Shown here: piece after piece, positions 23,127 through 35,012 of the stretch | Layout: each line of letters begins with the position of its first letter | Position numbering within the stretch: position 1 is the first letter of the stretch | Assembly: GCF_030272615.1 (NCBI RefSeq) | Contig: NC_081411.1 | Span: 208,720,244-208,784,243 of the forward strand | Direction: 5' to 3' | Length of the DNA stretch: 64,000 bases | Source of the DNA: Cryptomeria japonica | Taxonomy: Eukaryota > Streptophyta > Pinopsida > Cupressales > Cupressaceae | The notes under the pieces: model-generated | Database searches by the model: none | The model's input: the letters and a program-made list of their open reading frames with translations, nothing else | What the model was told of the DNA's origin: nothing | Program-made: the position numbers and the translations under genes

Positions 23127-25414
23127 TGAGGAACACGAATGGACACTAAGAGGAGGGGGGGGGGCTGAATCAGTGTATTTTAAAATTTTAACTATGTGTG
23201 TAAATACTAAAACAAAAAACTAATTAAAGACACACACACACACACAAACTAAATCACAACACCATATTTATGAGGAAAACCCAATGTGGGAAAAACATTA
23301 GCGAGAATAGCTGCTAGAGTCTACTTCTCCAATCCAACCTCACAATAAGTGACTGATTACAAAGTTTAGGGAACTAACCTAAGGAGAACCAACCCCTAAA
23401 CTTTAGGGAACCAACCCAAGGAGCACCAAACCCTGATTTTATGAGCACCTACTCAAAGGAGAACCTACCCTTGCTTTGAGAACCCACTTGGAGATTTACA
23501 GTGATTGATCAAGTTTACAAAACAATGACAAAAACCTTGTTATAAATGAGTTTTGTAACACTTAAAAAATTTCTAATATCTTGAGAATGACTTTCTCTAC
23601 CTGTTGAAGTTCCTCCTTTGTTTCTCCTTCTTCGTCTGTTTGGATTTCTTCTTCTTTTTTCTCTTTGTTTACTCTCTCTGTTTCTATGGATGTCTCTGAT
23701 TTCTCCCAGTAGTAATACTCCCATGTACATAACTATTCATACACTCGACTACCTGAGATATCTTTATTTCCACCTCCAACTCAGTCTCAACAACCATAGC
23801 TACCAATGTCAAATCCCATTCACAACCTTTGCACAATCAGCTCTACATCAAAGAATTTTTTCCCTCCAAATCTACAATTTCAAATTAATTCATTTGTCTC
23901 TTTGGGATTTGTTCTATAGCAGATTGGATTTTCTTTCTTGGATTGACCATTTGCATTAAATGGCTCTTCTCTGATTTTCTAAAATTTCTCTATCCCGAGT
24001 CGTTATATTTAGCAAACTCAATCTGTCGAACAATTTGATTCTACCTTTGTCGATTACCTCAATCCCTTCAACCATCTATAGCTCGATCACCATTAATGAA
24101 TTTTCCATCCTCTGTCGACCTACCATGAAAAGATTGACACCTACCTCCATCACCATTGACTTCTGCTCATTTGATTCATTCTTTGTCTATCAGAAAACCA
24201 CATGTCTTCATATTTTTCATCTAGATCACTCGGTAAAGGTCGGTCAAATTTCATGAAAAACCCTTGTGCCTATCGACATACACAAGTATCATCAACAGTC
24301 TTCAAAATCGACACCCAAATCACCTGGTTAACCATGGTCAATTGTCATGTGGACAATCGTGCTTATCGGGTTGCCACCATGTCGATAAAAAAACACCTCT
24401 AATGATCATGATGACCTTAAATTCCGTCATTGTGGGATGGCAAGATGCATGCCATTTTCCTTTTAACTTGCCTTGCATCATCGTTCACACACTTATTTTA
24501 CCCATGTGGGCTGGCGGGATGCACCATCTTTCTGCCTCTACTCACCCCACGAGATCCTCTTTCCATCATTCAGGAGGCTGCAGGATAGCAGGATCCTTCT
24601 TTCACTTCAAGGTCATCCTGCACGACTATCGCCCATCCATCTTGAATGGTGTGGGATAGCGAGAACCTTCTATCACTATCATCATGTTTCCCCGGCGACC
24701 ATCGTCTCGTATTACTTAGCACTGTGGTAAAGTGAGATACATATTTTGTTCCACCTTGTGTTGCCCCACATGAACATCACCCTCACTTTTTGATGATGTG
24801 GGATATTGAGAAGCATCTCTTTCTTCTTCTTGTGTTACCCCGCAAGACCTTCAGTCTTATCGTAAACAAGCCATGAGATGGCGGGGGGTTTCTATGCCCT
24901 TCTTGAAATTATCCCGCATGGACACCATGCACACACTTGTGTGGTGCGGAATAGAGGGGGACACATTTCCCCTTGACTTAATTTATCCCACATGGTCAAC
25001 CAAGGCTCAACAAATATGTCATAGGATAGCGGGGGATCTTTAACCTCTATGAAACATTTATCCCTTACGACTCGTGCATCATTCTTTCAACGTTGCAGGG
25101 AGCTGCAAATGGCCTTTTCTTCATTCAAGTGTTATTCCGCATGGTCTCTTCCTTGCATTTGAACACACCATAGGACCCATTGATACACACAAACCAAACT
25201 CTTGCTTCCACATAGAAATGATGACCTACAAACCACAACACAAGACTGGGTGAGTGCTACTGACATGTGGAGATGATGAATCTGGTTGAAACCCATGCAA
25301 CATAACGACTTGTTATGCACAATTTCCCAGCATAACCCGCGTGTTTTGCGGGGCTGCTACTTACTTCTCTGTAACTGCTTGATATACCTTTACATCAATG
25401 AAAAAATTCCAACA
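23127..25414 (-). repeat. Copia LTR L2 (shared middle LTR)
   Basis: Starts TGAGGAACACGAATGG and ends CCAACA before AATCTCCCCCTTTGG. It is the longest of the three LTRs. It keeps the 24311-24915 segment lost in L1 and the 24510-24960 segment largely lost in L3. Several GGGATGGCGGGATGCA-like subrepeats inside it may have promoted those deletions. Confidence 0.87.
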
Positions 25415-25428
25415 ATCTCCCCCTTTGG
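25415..25428 (-). promoter_or_regulatory. Polypurine tract of int2
   Basis: Minus-strand AAAGGGGGAGAT directly before L2, as in int1. Confidence 0.78.
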
Positions 25429-25653
25429 CATTGATGTTAGTTGCACACTTACAGATTGGATTTTCTTTCTAAATTTGATTTTTTTACTTCTAAGTTCTTC
25501 TAGAGCACTCACAAACTCACTTTCAAGATCCACCTTAGTTTCAAATTATTCTTCTTCATCACTAGCCGCTTTCTCATCATTTAGGTCTCCTTGCACCATT
25601 AAGAGAATGACTTATTTTTCACCTTCATTGCAGCAATCTTCAAAGACACTTTC

Positions 25654-26581
25654 TTAATCAGAGACATCATCTTCAAATGTGTAAAGACTACTCTTTCTCC
25701 TGAAATTTCTTCTTCTTGCCTTATAATTATTTGTCATCTTTTCCTTGCTAGAGGCCTTCATTTTTTTCTTTTCATCTTCATCTTTCTCTTCATAAGGACA
25801 TTTAGATGCAAAGTGTCCAATCTTGCTATAGTTGAAACATTTGAAAGGAAGCTTACCTTTGTACTTTCTTGAACCTCTTTTGAGATTCCTTACAAAGTTT
25901 GTTATAGAAACATAAAAGTTATTTTCATCCTCATTTGGAGCCTGTTCTTTTACTTTCTGTGCGGTATTGAAGGAAACCTCTCTCTTTGAGGATTCAATGC
26001 TTATTGTTATCTCATAGGCTGATAGAGAGCCAAACATTTCATCCATAGAGAAGGTGATCAAATCCTTAGCTTCTTCAATTGCAGAGACTTTGGTGTCATA
26101 CTTTGGATTGAGAGATCTAACTACCTTTTTTACTATAACACCATATTTGACTTCTTCTCCGAGTCCTCTTGTAGCACTCACATTTTCATCCACTCTTTGC
26201 AGATAGTCATCTATTTTCATCTATTTTCTCCTCTTCCTTCAGTTTTAGGTTTTAATTTGGCTTCTTTCACTTTATTATCTCCTTAATATATAGTTTGTAG
26301 TTTATCCCATGTTTCTTTTGCTGATCATGCGTAGTGCATGACTTACTTTTACGAACTCTGTATTATGCAAGCCACTCAAGCTTGCCTTATTAGCTTTCAC
26401 ATTGTTCTCATATTCCTTTTTAGTATCAGGGTCAATAGGAGGAACTTGAGGAACAATGTAACCATTCTTCACTGACATCAAAGCCTAAAGAAGACAAGTA
26501 AGTTTCCATTCTTCTACTCCAGAAGGCATAGTTAATGCCATCAAACATAGGGGCTTTAGAGGAGGATTCATTTGTAGCCAT
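25654..26581 (-). pseudogene. Copia gag of int2
   Basis: Begins at ATG 26581-26579 (MATNESS…). The long open part at 25654-26220 holds MKIDDYLQRVDENVSATR, a knuckle CFNYSKIGHFASKC in which the second Cys has become Tyr, and the acidic tail. Beyond a stop it continues as an acidic linker (LESEFVSALEELRSKK) to the polypurine tract. That linker is absent from int1, so int2 is not a simple subset of int1. All of pol is missing. Confidence 0.85.
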
Positions 26582-26641
26582 TGTGTTCACAAGACATGAT
26601 CTACCCAAGCTAGAGGAAGATTTATAGTAAGGGAACCTAGG

Positions 26642-26655
26642 GATTTGATACCAAT
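26642..26655 (-). promoter_or_regulatory. Primer binding site of int2
   Basis: Minus-strand TTGGTATCAAATCC directly after L3, one base different in its core from int1. Confidence 0.75.
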
Positions 26656-28493
26656 TGAAGAATATGAATGGATACTAAGAGGTGGGGGATGAATTAATGT
26701 ATTTTAAAATTTTAACTATGTGTGGAAATATTGAAACTGCAAACTAATTAAAGACATACACACACATAAAATAAACCACAATACCAGATTTACAAGGAAA
26801 ACCCAATGTGGGAAAAACCCCGGTGAGAATAGCTGTTGGAGTCTACTGCTCCAATCCAACCTCACAGTAAATGACTGATTAAATTTTTTAGGGAAACAAC
26901 CCAAGGAGCACCAACCCCTGATTTTATGAACACCTAACCAAGGAGCACCAACCTCTGATTTTATGAGCACCTATTCAAAGGAGCACGTAACCTTGTTCTG
27001 AGAAGCCACTCAAAGATTTATAGTGATTGATCAAGTTTACAAAACAATAACAAAAACTTTGTTTCTAATGAGTTTTGTAACAATTACAAATTTCTCATAT
27101 CTTGAGAATGAATTTCTCTGCCTGTTGAAGTTCATCCTCTGTTTCTCCTTCTTCCTTTGTCTAGATTTCTTCTTCTCTTTTCTCTTTTCTTACTCTCTCT
27201 ATTTTTGTGGGTGTCTCTGATTTCTCCCAGCAACAACACCCCCCTATGCAATACTACTCGTATAGTTTGACTACCTGAGATATCTTTATTTCCACCTCCA
27301 ACTCAATCTCAACAACCACACCTACCAATGTCAAATCTCATTCATAGCCTTGCACAATCAACTCTGCATAAAAGAATGTTATTCCCTCCAAATCTACAAT
27401 TTAAAAATTAATTCATTTCTCTCTGGGATTCAATTTGTAGTAGATTGGATTTTCTTTCTTGGATCGACCATTTGCATTAAATGGCTCTTCTTTGATTTTC
27501 TATAAGTTATTTGTACTGAGTTGCTATATTTAGTAAACTCAATTTGTCCAACAATTTTATTCTGCTTCTGTCTATTACATCGATCCCTTCAACCATCTAT
27601 GGCTCAGTCACTATTAATGCATTTTCCATCCTCTGTCGACCTACCCTGAAAAGATTGACAACTACCTCCATTGTCACTGACTTCTGCTCATTTTATTTGT
27701 TCTTTGTTTACCAAGAAACCACATGTCCATATTTTTCATCCAGATCACTCGTTTAAGGTCGGTCAGCTTCCACAAAAATCTCTTGTGCCTATCAACATAC
27801 ATGAGTATCATCAACAGTCTTCATAATTGACATCCAAATCACTTGGTCAACCATGATCAATCTCCATGTGAAAAATCATGGTTATCGGGTTGCCATCGTG
27901 TTGACAAAAACACCTCTAATTATCACGATGACCTTAAAATCTATCGCTGTGGGATGGCGGGATGCACGCCATTTTCCTTTTATCTTTTCCTGCATCATCA
28001 TTCACAAGCTCATTTTACCCATGTGGGTTGGTGGGACACATTTCACCTTGACTTAAATTGTCCCGCATGGTCAACCAAGGATCAACAAATATGTCGTGGG
28101 ATAGAGGGGGGTCTTCGACCTATATGAAATATTTATCCCACATGTCTCGTGCATCATTATTTTCAACATTACGGGGAGCTGCAGATGACCTTTTCTTCAT
28201 TCAAGTGTTATCCCACATGGTCTCTTCTCTACATTCGAACACACCACGAGACCCATAGATATACACGAACCAAAATCTTACTGCCATGTGGAAATCATGA
28301 CGTACAAACCATAACATGGGACTCAGTGACTGCTACCAACATGTGGAGATGATGAATTTGGTTGAAACCCCTACAACATAACACGACATTCTATGTACAA
28401 TTTCACATCATAACTTGCATGTTATGCGCGATTGCTACCTACTTCTCTGCATCTGCTTGATATTCCTTGACATCAATGACAAAAATGCCAACA
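26656..28493 (-). repeat. Copia LTR L3 (outer 5' LTR)
   Basis: Starts TGAAGAATATGAATGG and ends TGCCAACA, followed by the target duplication TAGTT at 28494-28498. It lacks about 0.45 kb present in L2. Confidence 0.87.
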
Positions 28494-28765
28494 TAGTTTC
28501 CCTTACTTGGCTAAGGTTGCCTTACTTCCCTCTCCATTTATGGTACAACTTTAATGACAAAGCTATTGGTAATATGCTAGGTATATTTCTCAAGGTGGAA
28601 CCCAATACTAGCTACTTGTCACATACTTCTTGTGCTATAATTTTTTTGGATATGGATTTTTTGAAGACACTTCCTGTGATATCTCCTAAATGGTGGGTGG
28701 GTTGCCATGACAACAAATTCATAATTATTCTAAAAAATATATTCAAAAGGCTAGACGATGAGTAG
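28494..28765 (+). pseudogene. DUF4283-type LINE ORF1, right half
   Basis: Continues the frame of 18255-18414 after the Copia insertion. It has LRLPYFPLHLWY, then FNDKAIGNMLGIFLKVEPNT and CAIIFLDMDFLKTLP, which fit the RLPxLPLExW, IGxxLGxxLxVD and LDLSKPLP blocks of DUF4283 proteins. A stop lies at 28763-28765. A G/R-rich stretch in another frame follows (28780-28860). Probably the nucleic-acid-binding ORF1 of an L1-type element. Confidence 0.65.
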
Positions 28766-30078
28766 GAAGAGTGGAGGGGTGAGCAAGAAGCACATGGGGG
28801 TGAGTGTTTCAAACAAAGAGGCGTATGGGGATGGGGACGAGGATGCAGATGATGGTAATGATGCTGCTCCAAGATCTCTTCCTTCTGCAAATTCAGTTCC
28901 TTGGGGCTCGATCTAGATATCAATTGCTGGTTATAAGGCATTTGTTATTGGTGGTGACTATATTTTCATGAAATGCGTCATGGTGCAGACAAGGGTTCTT
29001 GACCTATCTTTATCAATTTGGTGGATGATTCTCTTTGTGCTAGGTTATTGTATGACCCTCTTTTGTCATGCCAATGAGAGGCCTTGTGGTGGCTATTGGT
29101 CTTGCTTCTTTTCCTTGATCGATTGGAATTGTGGTGGAGGGGATAGGGATTTGGGTGAGTTGGATGGTGATAGGAATGTTGGTTATCCAATTGATGCTGT
29201 GGATCTTCCCCGTGCAGGCTATTTTGTGGTGTTGTTTGCCTCTTCCTTTCACTTGCAGGACATAAATCTTACTGGGTATAGAAGATTCTTTTTTGTTTAG
29301 CTTCTCCCCACGTTCGTGGTTTCTGTTCTTTCTATAATGTATGATGTTTGTGGTGGGTCTCCTTTAGTGGAGTGGGCTATGGTGTGAAGGGTTTGTCCTT
29401 TGCTTGTATTGGGGACCTTGTGCTTCTTTGTTTCTATTTTGATAATATGGTTGCGACTACTCTTGAGAGATTGTTGATGGGCTTGGTTCTCCTTCCCTCT
29501 TTTCTCCTTCTCCACCAGTTCTATTAAGGTGAATGGATCTTCTATTGAGGCTCTGGGAGACTTCTTAAAACCCAATATTCCAACAATTTATCTAGTTGTT
29601 ATGATCTTTTATCTTTGGATTTGGTGGTGTTGATTAGTGTTTGTCTTGTTCAGCTGGTGGTCTTTTTCTCTTTAGTTCCTATTGAGGTGGAGAGGAGTTG
29701 TGCTGGATGGAAGTTGACTTTTAGTTGGATTGTCTTTGCTAGTTTCAACTTGATAGTTTTGGGAGCTAAGTCAAAACCCAATATGAAGGTTAAGGGAGAC
29801 TTGTTAAAACCCTTAGATTTTATTGTTTTGACATATTTTGGTGTTTTCTAAGTTCTTTGGTGGATGGCTTCAACCTCCTTTTTTCAATTGGTTCTTCTAG
29901 TATTACTCTTTGATGTTTGGTGAAGGTTAGGCTATTGGCAGTCTATGTTGTATCTTTTAGAAACGTTCTTCTTTGGGTTCCAGATCCATGCAAAATTTGA
30001 GAGTTTCAGGTCTTTTCAAAACTTGTTGTAAGGGGTTTCGGGTCCCCTCAAAACCTGTTTGATTCTTAATCAAAAATA
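28766..30078 (+). other. T/G-rich region ending in a retroposon-like tail
   Basis: No long coding frame with a motif is visible. The plus strand is rich in T and G. At 30028-30078 it ends with TGTAAGGGGTTTCGGGTCCCC, CAAAACCTG and TTAATCAAAAATAAA, a tail like those of plant L1-type LINEs. It is probably the 3' part of the DUF4283 element. Confidence 0.4.
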
Positions 30079-30840
30079 AATTATGGATTATGAAATGATC
30101 CAATTTGGTGTAGATGCTATTTTTCTATAGGTCACTTGACTTATTCTTGCTCACATGGTTATCGTTAACACTTTTATTCCACCTCGTAAAAGGATGCTAA
30201 CTGATTTGATCTCACTATTTTTCTTGCTAGTTCAAATGCTGGGTTAGAGTATTTAGTAGATTTGACACCTTGTTATCCTATTGGATTGTCTGCTATAGTG
30301 GCTTGGGCCACTGATCCTACTCATGTGGCTCCTTCTGAAAGTCTCTCAAGTTCTACCTTCATCTTGTTCATGGTTCCCCACTCTCTATCCCTAGACTAGT
30401 TCCCTCCCAAAATTTGGTGGCTTGTCTAGGTAATTCATCTACTGCCTTTAATGATTCATTTGACCCTGCTCTCTAGTGCTCTCCTAGAAATTATATTTCT
30501 TCTCCAATTTCTATTCACCACAAGAAAAATAGAGTCTCTTATTGTTCCGAATATGCAAATTTTCTCATTGGGCCCACTATGGATCCCAACTTAGATTTTT
30601 AGTAAGGTAAATTTTGTTGTTTTGTCATATTATACAAACTGTTTTAGTTTATTTCAACTTTATTATTGTTGGTTTATAGTTTTGTTTTAGTTGTTAGGTT
30701 TTTTGTCTCCTACCTTTGGTTAACTCTTGGGTAACTCTTTTTTTGGTCTTTGTAATAAACCTTTTGTCTTGATGGTTTTTGTGTCTAATCTGTAATGGGT
30801 CAAAGCCCCTTCCTCTAGACTTATTTTAATAAAAAAATTA
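30079..30840 (+). pseudogene. Decayed coding stretch with a 3' tail, unrecognised
   Basis: A plus-strand frame is open from about 30200 to 30399, and another from about 30479 to 30602 reads SPRNYISSPISIHHKKNRVS and ends GPTMDPNLDF. About 240 bases of T-rich 3' sequence follow, ending GGGTCAAAGCCCC and TTTTAATAAAAAAA at 30795-30840, similar to the tail at 30028-30078. I do not recognise the protein. It may be the C-terminal part of an ORF1-type gene. Confidence 0.35.
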
Positions 30841-31221
30841 TTTAAATTTTATTACCATGTGAAGGAACTCTATTTGGTTAGGAAAAATAATAATTAATAC
30901 AACAAATTACATTAGAGATAGCCGAAGTGTATAAAAAGGTTATACATATTCGATAGAAACTTTACAATTTTTTTCATTTTAAAATAGGACAAATATTTAC
31001 TATTTTAATAGAAGGAATTTTAATATATATGTCTTGTCAATAGGAGGTCCTATATTTATGTTATAACAGTAATTTATTCTTCCACTTGACAAAATGCATT
31101 TGTTTACATCAAAATATAAATTTATATATATAAAATTTGACATAAAAAATTCATCTTAGGTATTAGATGGTAGGCATGAGAGGAGTGAGAATCTAAATAT
31201 ACTTTAGTTATATTCTTATCT
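30841..31221. other. AT-rich DNA, no gene seen
   Basis: Nothing recognised. Confidence 0.5.
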
Positions 31222-31690
<469 letters not shown>

Positions 31691-31739
31691 ACACAAATAC
31701 ACACACATGCATCTTAATATTTTTGTTGATGTTAAAAAA

Positions 31740-31812
31740 GTTGATAGAGCCAACTTGGCATGCGCCAAATTTGGCACTCTCCAAATTTGGTGTGCACCAA
31801 ATTGAATGGACG
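31740..31812. repeat. GTGCACCAAAT palindromic motif cluster
   Basis: It contains TTTGGTGTGCACCAAAT and related CGCCAAATTTGGC units. Similar clusters lie at 8580-8625 and 11940-12075, each next to a CT/GA microsatellite. Confidence 0.65.
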
Positions 31813-32589
31813 TGAAAAATGTTAAACTTAGATATTGGACCCATGATTCTGGCCCACATTCCCTAGTTCTATTTGCGCTTTTTCTCTGATCACTACTAGG
31901 AAATTCTTTTTCATACTGTTGACTTATCATAGAAACATATTTAGCATATTCCATCACAATTTCACCACCTTTTTGCTGGTTGGACAATGTAGAAGACAAA
32001 CATTTGAAGTTTTTGTAGTGATTTTTGTTATATGAGGTAATTTTCTCATACATTTCTATAACTGAAATGTTTATTATGCATTTTTTGTTTCTATTTCACT
32101 ATATACAATTTAACTACATCAATAAGAGAAAAATCTAAGTAGTGCATATGTGAATAAGATCACCTTTTCACATCTTTCTAGTTAGGTCATAACTTCAACA
32201 ATCTTAGCATTCAAAACTTAATTTCATATGTTGCTAATAATTTATGCATTTTTTTCCATTGAAATAATGATATCTGTAACTCTTGACTTCCACAATGAAA
32301 ACTTGGTGTACAATATAATGTGAAATTCAAAACAGGGAAAAAATCTTAGCATAAAGAAATGTATGCACCAATCATCAACTCAAAATTGGAATGATGATTA
32401 ATGCATGGTAATAAGTACTCACAACTAGAATTAATGTTAAATGATAAATGTACGATAAATGATTAATGTTTACTATCTTTATTCTTAGGAATTTCCCAAT
32501 AAGTTATGAGTGTCTTGAATCCATCACAAGTGTCTTACATTAATCACACAATGCCCAAACTTTAATAGGACTGTTCTAACTTCATTAGG

Positions 32590-32712
32590 ATTGTCATAAA
32601 TTTATTATGGAAGTCCTAATGAATGCAGGACAATCATAGATCAATTCGATCTGTCATAAATTCACTATGGAAGTCATAATCAATGTAGGACAACCATAAA
32701 TTCACTAAGACT
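32590..32712. repeat. ~62-bp tandem duplication
   Basis: Two adjacent copies share TGTCATAAATT, TATGGAAGTC, TAAT and GCAGGACAA / GTAGGACAA blocks. Non-coding. Confidence 0.7.
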
Positions 32713-33034
32713 GCCCTTCATACTCCTCTCTCTCTTTCTATTTATGAACTAATATCATTGTCTTCTTTGTGTATGTACATATAGAAATCATCATCATGTC
32801 GAGGAAAATATGACAAAAGCTAACATGAGAAGAGAGTGAAGCTAAGAAGGTGAAGACAAGAGAAAATATGAGGCAAATTCATCAATAAAGGAAATTGAAC
32901 ACCGTAGAAGTTCAAACATTCCAATTGAAGAAGAATGTAAGAGAGATATGGTATTGGCAAAACAAAGAGATCTTCAAGGGGTTTCATATCTACCATTTTA
33001 TGTGAAAGAGTTGATCATAATTTTTTTTACAATA

Positions 33035-34631
33035 AAGTATGTTTGGATGGCACATGTGTTCATTGTAGTGCCTTACAAAATTTGCCAATGTGTGAACACA
33101 TGGATAGTACACATGTTATTGGGAATGAACTAGTGGAATTCATAAAATATAAGATTTTGTCACTGAAAAGATTCTAGTGTATCAATTTATGGGCATTTTT
33201 CATGAGAAAATATTGTATGAGTATGCAAGGCATACCCATAGAGCTCGATGATTGGACTTAGAATTCAAGATATACAAGGAAATATTTCCGCTTGATACCA
33301 TCATTTTAGTTGTTTAATTCATAAATAAATACACACTCAAGCCATAGGATGAGGTTCAATCCTAGTAATACAACTCCACGCTCGTTGCTATATTTGTGCA
33401 TATAGAATTCATGCATGCTGCTCATAGTAAAAATGAAAATAGAGATATTTTGAGGGAGTATCACTTCTATATTAGGGATGATCACTCACATTCTACAAAT
33501 TTTGTGCAAGGTTTCCTTGAGAAGTTTTACCATAATTTGGCTAGTAGGGGTATTTCATTTTGTTAGCGTATCATATGGTCAGATAATTGTGCATCACAAT
33601 TCAAGAACTCTGGGATGTTTTATTGGTTGAGAAGAATGCATAAGAGCACTAGTGTTAAACATATGTGGAAATTTTGTGAAGCCAAGCATGGAAAGGGGGA
33701 GCATGATGGTGCAGGAGCATGTATCAAAAGAGCCTTGGAACGAGAAGAGTTAAAGTACATAGATAAAGAAAAGTTGACAGATGTGAGAGTTATTGTCAAG
33801 TGGTGTAATGCTACAATGGGTACAGGTAATCAAGGTGAGTCTTCAATTTGTAGATTTTTTTGGTTTATAGATAATACTAACATTCCAAAATATGAGGATT
33901 GTTGTACATTGACAGGACCGAGTGAGCTAAACTCTAGTAGAAACTTTAATGCAAGTTCATAGACTATACATATGTGACATATGGTGTGCTTTTGTTTATC
34001 ATGTGCAAATGAATCATGGAATGAGTGTGAGTTAAAGGAGTGGGTCGACAAATGATGTATGAGAAATCTGAGCCCCCTTGAGACATATCGACTCCCAACA
34101 CCATTGCAACTCATATAGATGGAAGTATCAGCTGAATTTGACCGTGTCTTAGATCTAGTGTAGCTTGGTAAATTATCTACATACGTATTTAATCAAATTA
34201 ATTTTATATCTTATTTGTTCATGGTATTCATGTACATAAATGCACATATGATTGTTGGGCATGTTTATGTAGTTATTGCAGATGAAAACAATGAAAAAGG
34301 AACATATTATTACCTGTATCATTGTGTGGAGGCAAAAACAAAATTGGATGACCTTGTGGTAGATGGTAAAACATTGAATACCCTACAGGATCAATCATTT
34401 TTACTGGTACATGGATTAGGAGGTACAAATCAAAGAAATCTATCTTGTGGTTATTTGAGGACTTTGAGACACATAGATTATTCAAACCTTGTGCTGGTAT
34501 CAAATGTTCACTTGACTAAATATGGGGGTAGACCACTAATCAAGAACCTATGGAAGGTTCATGAGTTTAACCATGAGGAAATTATTGACATGATAAAGAG
34601 TAGAGAAGATCCAAATGGTTCATTGAATTGA
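33035..34631 (+). pseudogene. Decayed gene of an uncharacterised transposase-like family
   Basis: A plus-strand coding remnant with several stops and at least one shift. In order: a Cys/His-rich segment CxxxxCxxC…MCEHMDSTHVIG (about 33038-33130); a segment with FPLDTIILVV, a stop, then YTLKP and DEVQS (33290-33355); HFYIRDDHSHSTNFVQ (about 33450-33510); IIWSDNCASQFK (33567-33602); MWKFCEAKHGKGEHDGAGAC; WCNATMG; and a C-terminal part in ORF 34215-34631 with TYYYLYHCVEAKTKL and a final SREDPNG. I recall related uncharacterised plant proteins with this block order. Conserved acidic residues at three spaced sites suggest an RNase H-like fold; that is inference. Confidence 0.55.
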
Positions 34632-34639
34632 ATGCAAAT

Positions 34640-35012
34640 ACAAAAAAATAAATTGTAATATCAAGCTTATTTGGATATATGACCTGTATATTTGTACAAA
34701 TGAAATATTTGATGCATTGTAATATTAAATGTCTTTACGAGATACGTATGTGCAATATAATTTTTTTTTCCAATGATTGAGATACTTAGTGTTAGACAAT
34801 TATAGTTATATAATTTTTAAATCGAAAAGTCACAGTAATCAAGAATTATATTATATGTTAAACTTATGTGATTTTTAAATGGAAAGAGTAATTGATAAAA
34901 TAATAAGAGACTTAATCACAAAGTCAACAATTAGACTCGTATTACTAGCACAAAAAACTACTCCAATTCACCTTTTTAGAAAATTGATATTTAGAGGGAA
35001 CTAGAAAATAAG
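34640..35012. other. AT-rich DNA, no gene seen
   Basis: Short spacer before the satellite array. Confidence 0.5.

Larger units (their letters stand above)
18415..28493 (-). mobile_element. Tandem Copia array: LTR-int1-LTR-int2-LTR
   Basis: Three related LTRs (18415-20053, 23127-25414, 26656-28493) separate two internal regions, all on the minus strand. The outer edges are bounded by TAGTT at 18410-18414 and 28494-28498, so the outermost LTRs mark one insertion. Both internal regions have a primer binding site of the TGGTATCAAA type and a GGGGGAGAT polypurine tract at the expected places. Int1 (3.07 kb) keeps gag, RT and RNase H but lacks integrase. Int2 (1.24 kb) keeps only gag and a linker. 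Both are defective. Recombination between copies is the likely origin. Confidence 0.88.

Noticed and set aside
23618-24730. Several open frames inside LTR L2, and the matching ones in L1 and L3
   Set aside because: They lie in LTR sequence, differ between LTR copies and have no motif.
28968-29300. 110-codon plus-strand frame with overlapping minus-strand frames
   Set aside because: The composition is T/G-rich 3' region of a retroposon; no conserved motif in any frame.
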